Shown piece by piece: positions 57,904 to 64,000 of a DNA stretch of 64,000 nt. Location of the stretch: assembly GCA_023313575.1 (NCBI GenBank), contig JAJTTP010000006.1, forward strand, positions 2,108,001-2,172,000. The letters are read 5' to 3'. The first letter of the stretch is position 1. Every line of letters begins with the position of its first letter. Under the pieces are notes generated by a model. That model was not told the DNA's origin. It saw only the letters and a list, made by a program, of their open reading frames with translations, and ran no database searches. The DNA is from Eutypella sp. D-1 (lineage: Eukaryota; Ascomycota; Sordariomycetes; Xylariales; Diatrypaceae). The translations under genes and the position numbers were made by a program.

Positions 57904-58791
57904 TTATTTCCCGGAACCTTTCTTTTTCGGATTTGTGCTCTCGACCACCAGACCGGCTTTGACGAAGGCGTCCCTCGCGGTCTGGTTGATCAAGGCGAAG
58001 CGTCGCGGACCCAGCTTGTGCCCGCCGTACCACCTCGTCACGACGATCATGGCGTCCCAGATATCCATAAGTTGCATAAGGTGTAAGAGACGACCGCCGG
58101 CAGCCGTCTCGCCGTCATCGTTGCAGTCTTGGAAACTGGTGTTATTCGGCCCCCGGATCCGCCACGCGGTGATGTTGTGTGTGGCAGTGCGCACCTTTTT
58201 GTCAGTGGCCAGAAGGTGTTGCACGAACGCCTCGGCTTCTTCTACCGAGGTGACCTTGGCGCAGCGGCCGACAAACGTCGATTTAAGTTCCACAAAGGGA
58301 TCTGAGAGGATCCATGGCGGCTCCCGGTCAAGGATCTCGTTAATTGTAGGATCTTTCAACCCCCCGGCGTCCACGGCACCGGTTTCTTCGTGTTGCTCCG
58401 GTGGCGCCTCCTCCTCCTGCTCCTCCGGGGCGGACTCCTCTAGTAATCTCTTCAGTTCCTCGATGGCATCGAAGAGACATACAATTCCGGGCGTGAAGAC
58501 GGATCCAAGGGCCTGGCGGAAAAGGCTCAGTTCCCGGGCCGCATCCCCCCGCTTACCGTCACCGGTGCTGTTAGTTCCAATGCAGACTGGGGGCTCTTCC
58601 GGGTAGGCGGGCGGGAACTTGATGCGCAGGGACGAAGACTCGCCTGGCGGTGTGAGAATGTAGACACTCTTGTTATCGCTTGACTGGACTAGACATCCGT
58701 CGCCATATATCGAGTTGATGGCCTCAAGTTCGTCTAGCAGCTCTTCGGACATGATGGCGTGCCCCGCAAGCAATCGGAACAGCAAAAGCAT
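57904..58791 (-). CDS. RWD and IMPACT/UPF0029-domain protein (Yih1/IMPACT family)
   Basis: One intronless frame of 295 residues from the first ATG (58791), or 282 from the second (58752, MSEELLDELEAIN), which sits better at the start of the RWD domain and is probably used. The RWD domain (about 14-125) shows ELEAINSIYG and FPPAYPEEPP. An acidic Glu/Pro-rich linker follows (about 120-140). The UPF0029/IMPACT domain (about 168-275) has STFVGRCAKV, HNITAWRI, DDGETAAGGRLLH and VTRWYGGHKLGPRRF. Yeast Yih1 and mammalian IMPACT bind Gcn1 and restrain Gcn2. A basic tail KKKGSGK ends it. Orthology to Yih1 rather than a paralogous family member is not settled by the sequence. Confidence 0.86.
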   Translation of the reverse strand: MLLLFRLLAGHAIMSEELLDELEAINSIYGDGCLVQSSDNKSVYILTPPGESSSLRIKFPPAYPEEPPVCIGTNSTGDGKRGDAARELSLFRQALGSVFTPGIVCLFDAIEELKRLLEESAPEEQEEEAPPEQHEETGAVDAGGLKDPTINEILDREPPWILSDPFVELKSTFVGRCAKVTSVEEAEAFVQHLLATDKKVRTATHNITAWRIRGPNNTSFQDCNDDGETAAGGRLLHLMQLMDIWDAMIVVTRWYGGHKLGPRRFALINQTARDAFVKAGLVVESTNPKKKGSGK

Positions 58792-59858
58792 CTAGACTGT
58801 GGATTCAACTAGATGTCTGTATTGTTGGATGAAGGTGATCTTGGATATCTCATCCTGAATATTGTGGTTCTAGGTTATCTGTGACTTTACGTAGCCAGAC
58901 GTGCAGTTGGCAATGAATTTACTCAATGATATTCACTTTTAAGATATATAAAGGACCATGCTGTATTTTACCCCCACCACCCCACTAACTGCAGACCAAA
59001 CAGGTATCTAAGTACTGACAGAAATATAAGGGAGCTAGGCTCTAAGGTCGGCCTCCCTTTGGGGAATGCACCGAGAGGCTATAGATAACTTTGTAAGACG
59101 ATAATACCTTCTACAACAATTTTCTTGGGGTTTCAGATCTGATAGTTGCATCTTATCCATCACAAAGTTCTAGAACCGTCTAAGACAAAAGCATAGGTTT
59201 CATCTTACGGATGTACCTAAGTATCAGGTTAGGTAGAGAAATTGGTTATGTACTCGGTACCCGTACCCAGATAAATAAATCACCTCGATCTCAGATTTTG
59301 GGAGCCACCAGAACCGTATTCGGACCTCAGATTCGGTTCTCCAAGGTAAGAAAGGTACTTACTCACAGATGTACCTATGGTACCTAAGCTTTGAAAAATC
59401 GATAACTCAGGTACTTGCATTCTTACATCGAGGTCCCCTCATTCGCCTTCCCCTCGAAAATCCCCCAAGCCTGCCTGCTTGCCTTCTTATCGATAAATAC
59501 ATAAAGCAAAGTCTCTAAGATCCGAGGGGTTGTCTACCTAAACCTAGGTACTTGCCTACCCACCTCCAGAACAGTGCTACTTAACAACCTGCCGGCGTAT
59601 ACTTTAGGTACCTAGTATCTACTAGGTACATATGCAGGTAGTAAGGTTTACTCGAAGATACCTACCTGGTGTAGTGAATGTCCTCCCTTTTCTTCTTTGC
59701 GCCACCAGTTCTCGCAATAAAAATTCAACTTTTATCCTCTACAGCCTTTTGTAGAGAATTAGCCCTCCCTTCTTTCATATTATCATTCTTACGTCTTATC
59801 ACTATACCACCTCCCATTCGCCCCCCCCCACCCCCCCCCCGAAAGTAGTAGCTTTGCG
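58792..59858. promoter_or_regulatory. Divergent upstream region of IMPACT-family gene and PPT1
   Basis: About 1.07 kb between divergent genes. TACCTA/TAGGTA motifs are dense at 59210-59235, 59355-59390 and 59540-59670. A C tract at about 59821-59840 sits just before the PPT1 start. No coding frame is seen. Confidence 0.5.
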
Positions 59859-61782
59859 ATGCCGTCCACGGAGGAGCAGGCTGTGGCGCTCAAGAATGAG
59901 GGTAACAAGGCTTTTGCAGCACATGACTGGAATAAGGCGGTAGAATTATACTCGAAGGCCATCGAGCTGAACGATAAAGAGCCGACCTTCCTTACCAATA
60001 GAGCTCAGGTTCGTTTAATAAGTCTTCGATGCTCCTCTCGCTCTCACATGCCCGATATTGAAGCTGCAAAAATCGCATATATTGCGGTGCTATATACTTC
60101 ATATACTTCTGTCCCTGCTCGCGTGACTGCCTGACGACCAACTAACTGGCTGATTTCCACATCCTCAGGCCCATATTAAGTCCGAAGCCTACGGTTATGC
60201 TATTGCCGATGCCACCAAAGCCATCGAACTAAACCCGAAGCTCGTAAAGGTGAGCGATCAACGGGGAGGGAACGTATAGCCCGTCGCCTGCTCTGTTCCT
60301 AATGCGCATGACCCAGGCCTACTTCCGACGTGCCGTCGCATATGCCGCCATCCTCAAGCCCAAGGATGCAGTCAAGGATTTCAAGGAGTGCACGAGGCTC
60401 GACCCGAACAACAAAGATGCGAAACTCAAACTCGCCGAATGCCAGAAGATCGTGCGCCAGCTTAACTTCTATGCCGCCATAGAAGTGGGCGATGAGCCCT
60501 CCGCTGCCGAGGGCCTAGACCTCGACGCTATCGCCATCGAGCCCGACTACGACGGCGTCCAGATCAAGGACGAGATGACGCAGGAGTTCATCGACGACAT
60601 GATCGAGCGTTTCAAGAACGGAAAGAAAATACACAAGAAGTTCGTGTACCAGATTATCATCGCCGTCATGAAGATCGTACACGACGAACCCACAATGGTC
60701 GAGATTACTGTACCGGACGATGTCAAGCTCACAGTATGCGGTGATACACACGGTCAGTGCAAGCAATTTTTGTTCCGAAAGTTGGGATGTTCTGGTTGCT
60801 GATGTCTTAGCAGGCCAATATTTCGATCTGATGGAGCTTTTCAGACTGAATGGTCGACCATCCGATAAGCATTACTACCTGTTTAACGGCGACTTTGTCG
60901 ACCGGGGTTCCTGGTCGACCGAGATCGCGTTACTGTTATACGCTTACAAGTGGTTGCGGCCCTCGGGCATGTTCTTGAACAGAGGAAACCACGAGACGGA
61001 TGATATGAATAAGGTGTATGGATTTGAGGGCGAATGCCGAGCCAAGTATAATGAACGGTATAGTTCCCCCCCCTGATGACCCGACCCTGGCCAAGACTTG
61101 CCGCCACTAACAGGGACCAGGGTATTCAAGTTATTCTCCGAGAGCTTCTCGGCGCTGCCTCTGGCCACGCTGATCGGCTCCAAATATCTTGTACTCCACG
61201 GCGGTCTTTTCTCAGACGATAACGTCACTCTCGATGACATCAGGAAGTTGGACCGGCACAAGCAGAGACAGCCCGGCCAGTCTGGGCTGATGATGGAGAT
61301 GCTCTGGACTGATCCCCAGGCGGCCCCCGGCCGAGGACCCAGCAAGCGTGGTGTCGGTATGCAATTCGGGCCAGACGTCACCAGACGGTTCTGCGAGAAG
61401 AACGGGCTCGATGCCATCATCAGGAGCCACGAGGTTCGCATGGACGGCTATGAAGAGGAGCACGATGGGAAGTGCATCACGGGTAAGTGGCTTTTTTTTC
61501 TCCTTTGTCGCGGTGAAACTTCGTTATCGCAGGCTAATAATAGCATGTAGTCTTCTCGGCACCGAAGTACTGTGATCAGACGGAGAACCGGGGCGCGTAT
61601 ATCAACATCGGCCCCGATTACAAGCTCCACTTCCACCAATTTGACGCCGTCCCTCACCCCAACATCAAACCGATGGTAAGGCCCAACTGCTGTCCCCGCC
61701 CAGCCCCATCCATTCGGATTGATTCTCGCTAACGCTTCCATCACAGGCTTACGCCAACAACTCGCTTATGTCCATGATGTAG
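59859..61782 (+). CDS. PPT1: Serine/threonine protein phosphatase 5 with TPR domain
   Basis: Seven exons, 59859-60008, 60169-60249, 60317-60752, 60814-61057, 61121-61482, 61551-61675 and 61747-61782, giving 477 residues. Three TPR repeats lie in the first 115 residues (LKNEGNKAF, AHIKSEAYGYAIADATKAIE, AYFRRAVAY), the Hsp90/Hsp70-binding part. The PPP catalytic domain has GDTHG, GDFVDRG, RGNHE, HGG and SAPKYCD metal- and phosphate-binding motifs, all intact. It dephosphorylates Hsp90 co-chaperones and client proteins. The C-terminal short helix (AYANNSLMSMM) is the autoinhibitory end seen in Ppt1/PP5. The third-exon donor is the weaker GTCAGT, but the joined protein reads GDTHGQYFDLM without gap. 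Confidence 0.96.
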
Positions 61783-62213
61783 ACATGCTGGAGTCTTGGG
61801 AATGGGATAATCATGGGAGCAGCGGTCTTCTGTTTGTCCGGGATTGGGTTTGAGAGCCGGCGGGAAAGGAGGGTAGGTAGGTAGCATAGCATCTTGCATA
61901 GACGACGCTGCATCTTATTATGGAAAGCATGGCGTTTCTCTAGGGATCTGGGAGGACGAAATAAAAAGAGACGAGAGAAAGGGAAAGGGGGCAGCGAGTG
62001 TTAGAAGATGTATATATACCACTGCCGCAGACGATTTATTCCCAATCAAAATGATCGGAGGGGGGAAAGAGAGCGTGCCGTGCTTCTGCCCATTTTCATC
62101 TGTTCTTCCCTTTTTAAAGCCTCGAAAATGAAGGCGGTTACGGTTACGGTAATCGGCCTACCGGACTGGATCCCCGAAAATTAAATTGGACAACGGGACA
62201 CGCGACCTCCCCA
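61783..62213. other. Convergent 3' region between PPT1 and POP8
   Basis: About 430 bp between converging genes; no gene. GA-rich and A-rich runs suggest 3' UTR. Confidence 0.45.
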
Positions 62214-62750
62214 TCATGATCCAGCTCCAGTACCAACACCAGCTAGACGACCACTCGACGACCACACCCTATCCTCGCCGGGTCTCGCAAGTAGCGTGCC
62301 GAGCCAATCGGAACATCCCAGGATCCGAAGCGTAGCCCTCCCCCCATCACCATCACCGCCACCATCCGACACGCCCTGCCAGGCAGCAAGGGCAGCGGCG
62401 AAAGCAGCGAGATCATCGCGCGGCACGCGCACGAAACAGCGCGGAGCCGGCGCCTCGACATGCAGCACGTCCAGGGACTCGGCGACCGCGGCCCCGGCGT
62501 CGCCTAGGAATTGCCGTAGCGCGGCTGCGCAGTACGTCTTTGTTTGCAGCGCGTCGAGCTGCTCAGCCGTGGATGCCGGGTGCTGGTGTTGGTGTTGGAG
62601 TTCCAGGTGCGCGTATGAGTATGTTGGCGTCCGGATCGTGCATGTTGCTAGTTCGTGGTATTTTTGCTGCCCCTTGATAGCGGTGATGGTGGTGGTGGCT
62701 GTGGATGTGGGAGTGAGGATGGGATTGGGTGCTTGGTCCTTTGGTGCCAT
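62214..62750 (-). CDS. POP8: RNase P/MRP protein subunit Pop8
   Basis: One intronless frame of 178 residues. The core matches the Pop8 part of the Pop5/Rpp14 family: TYSYAHLELQ near 43-52, LDALQTKTYCAAALRQFLGD near 66-85, VESLDVLHVE, CFVRVPRDDLAAFAAALAAW and the closing LRILGCSDWLG. RNase P trims tRNA 5' leaders and RNase MRP processes rRNA in the nucleus; Pop8 belongs to both in yeast and pairs with Pop6/Pop7-associated proteins. A Gly/Asp-rich insert sits between the last two blocks, and the N-terminus is Thr-rich. Sequence identity with Pop8 is low across fungi, so the call rests on order of motifs. Confidence 0.82.
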   Translation of the reverse strand: MAPKDQAPNPILTPTSTATTTITAIKGQQKYHELATCTIRTPTYSYAHLELQHQHQHPASTAEQLDALQTKTYCAAALRQFLGDAGAAVAESLDVLHVEAPAPRCFVRVPRDDLAAFAAALAAWQGVSDGGGDGDGGRATLRILGCSDWLGTLLARPGEDRVWSSSGRLAGVGTGAGS

Positions 62751-63301
62751 TATTTTCTGAGTTGGGGATATGCTACTCCTTGGAATCCTGGATGCTCCTT
62801 TTGTTATATGCCATATGCGTATTTACTTGGGGGATGGAAGTTGGTTGATTTACTAGATACCCTAGGTACTAAGTAGAGTAGGTTAGGGGGTTGCACGGGG
62901 AATTTCTTACGAACTGTTATGAACCTTCATGTAATGAATTTATGTACTTGATCCTTTTTAGCTTACCTAGGTAGGTAACCGTACCTACCTAAGGTATAGC
63001 AATACGCGCCATGACAGCTCTTATCGCTACTTATCAGGGCGAATTGCTAGACTGCAAGCAGCAACGGTTAGTTACATACTTACTCTAGGTACCTATAACA
63101 AAGCTCCCCAGCAACATTCCTTCCTACCTACATATCACCTTCGCAACTTCGCAACCTCATCTCTCCGCCAACCTATAATACACCTTTCGACGCCATCATC
63201 ACTCTCAGAGGGGACACGATAAGCACATTACTCGATAAACGGATAAACGACACGGGAATTCAGTCATCTCATCGATATCGATCAAAAATAAAAAATAAAA
63301 A
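62751..63301. promoter_or_regulatory. Divergent upstream region of POP8 and SPT4
   Basis: About 550 bp between divergent starts. TACCTAGGTAGGTA-type motifs cluster at 62857-62875, 62965-62995 and 63088-63130. The SPT4 leader is A-rich (AAAAATAAAAAATAAAAA just before the ATG). Confidence 0.55.
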
Positions 63302-63873
63302 ATGTCGGATAACTTCATCCCTCCCGCCCAGATGCGGTATGCTCGCGCATGCATGGTCTGCTCTATCGTACTCACCCAAACTGTATGTTCTTTCAACCTC
63401 ATCCCTGTATCCATCACCATACGTATCCTCTATACACACGTACTAACCACTTCCAAATTTTCATAAAACAGCGCTTCCGACAGACGGGCTGCCCCAACTG
63501 TCCCTTCCTCGAGCTCAAGAACTCCTCCGAGGCCATCGAGACGTGCACCTCCCAGGTCTTCGAAGGCCTGATCTCCATCGCCGACCCCAAGAAGTCCTGG
63601 ATTGCCAAGTGGCAGCGCATCGACGGCTACGTCCGCGGCTGCTACGCCACCAAGGTCTCCGGTTCCCTGCCTGAGGAGGTCAAGGCCGCCATGGAGGACG
63701 AGGGTCTCGTATACATCCCGTAAGTCGCCGTAACATTCTCCGTGGCATATTCTTCTATCGACACTGTAACAACACGATGATACAACACAATGATAGATCC
63801 TTGGTTACTGACTATACTTTCTTTTTCCTTTCCCTCCCACAGTCGCGATGGCAGCGCCCAGGATGAGGAATAG
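63302..63873 (+). CDS. SPT4: Transcription elongation factor Spt4
   Basis: Three exons, 63302-63382, 63472-63719 and 63843-63873, giving 119 residues, the normal length. The zinc-binding cysteines are in CMVC near 17-20 and GCPNC near 33-37. A conserved segment [20 protein letters not shown] follows. Spt4 pairs with the NGN domain of Spt5 (DSIF) and supports processive RNA polymerase II elongation. The C-terminal short exon encodes RDGSAQDEE. The first ATG follows an A-rich leader, typical of fungal start contexts. All joins keep frame. Confidence 0.95.
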
Positions 63874-63952
63874 GCCCCCTCTCCTGACTTGAATAACTCC
63901 TGATACCGGTTTCGGAGATGGTTGGTACGGGATATATAATACATCTACGATG

Positions 63953-63985
63953 CGCATTTCAGCGCATTTCAGCGCATTCCAGCAG
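63953..63985. repeat. Short tandem repeat (GCGCATTTCA units)
   Basis: Three 10-bp units, GCGCATTTCA twice and a variant GCGCATTCCA, downstream of SPT4 near the window end. No function can be read from it. Confidence 0.7.
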
Positions 63986-64000
63986 CGATGGCGTTCAAGG

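Noticed and set aside
1..64000. CRISPR arrays, operons, ribosome binding sites
   Set aside because: The introns and gene families show a eukaryote, and no regularly spaced repeats with unique spacers were seen.

Overview
The window looks like nuclear DNA of a filamentous ascomycete (Pezizomycotina, most likely Sordariomycetes; inference). Evidence: genes carry short spliceosomal introns (about 49-125 nt) with GTNNGT donors and CTAAC/CTGAC-type branch sites, coding is GC3-rich in housekeeping genes, and the gene families include HET, caspase-like, DUF7580 and C2H2 proteins typical of mould genomes. Intergenic DNA is full of short TACCTACCTAGGTA-type runs. Gene density is uneven: gene blocks alternate with poor stretches of 2-4 kb. 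All exon joins were deduced by reading splice sites and keeping the frame through conserved protein motifs.

Layout. 1.4-11.2 kb: conserved genes for Vps55, aminodeoxychorismate synthase, the tri-snRNP protein SNRNP27 and ER glucosidase I (GH63), the last ending in KDEL. 11.2-19.4 kb: accessory block with a solo LTR carrying a perfect 5-bp target duplication, a chimeric C2H2/FHA/degenerate-kinase gene on the minus strand and a divergent DUF7580 gene on the plus strand. 19.4-23.6 kb: gene-poor. 23.7-26.2 kb: GID7-type LisH-CTLH-WD40 protein. 26.2-30.1 kb: gene-poor. 30.2-37.9 kb: dynamin-like Vps1, a second copy of the solo LTR in opposite orientation, and acetoacetyl-CoA synthetase.

39.1-56.0 kb: mixed block in which phosphoserine aminotransferase, an SDR and a DUF2264 protein alternate with a bacterial-looking RelE/ParE-fold toxin-domain gene, a caspase-fold protein lacking both catalytic residues, a HET-domain protein and an F-box protein. 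56.3-64 kb: a peroxisomal (SKL-ending) alpha-methylacyl-CoA racemase-like protein, an RWD/IMPACT-family protein, protein phosphatase 5 (Ppt1), RNase P/MRP subunit Pop8 and elongation factor Spt4.

The housekeeping genes do not form one pathway. The most interesting content is the accessory set: three enzyme-fold proteins with lost or degenerate catalytic residues (FHA kinase, caspase and, less surely, DUF7580), a HET protein and a toxin-like domain. This is the kind of gene set seen in fungal non-self recognition or programmed cell death, but the link between them here is inference from proximity and family only.
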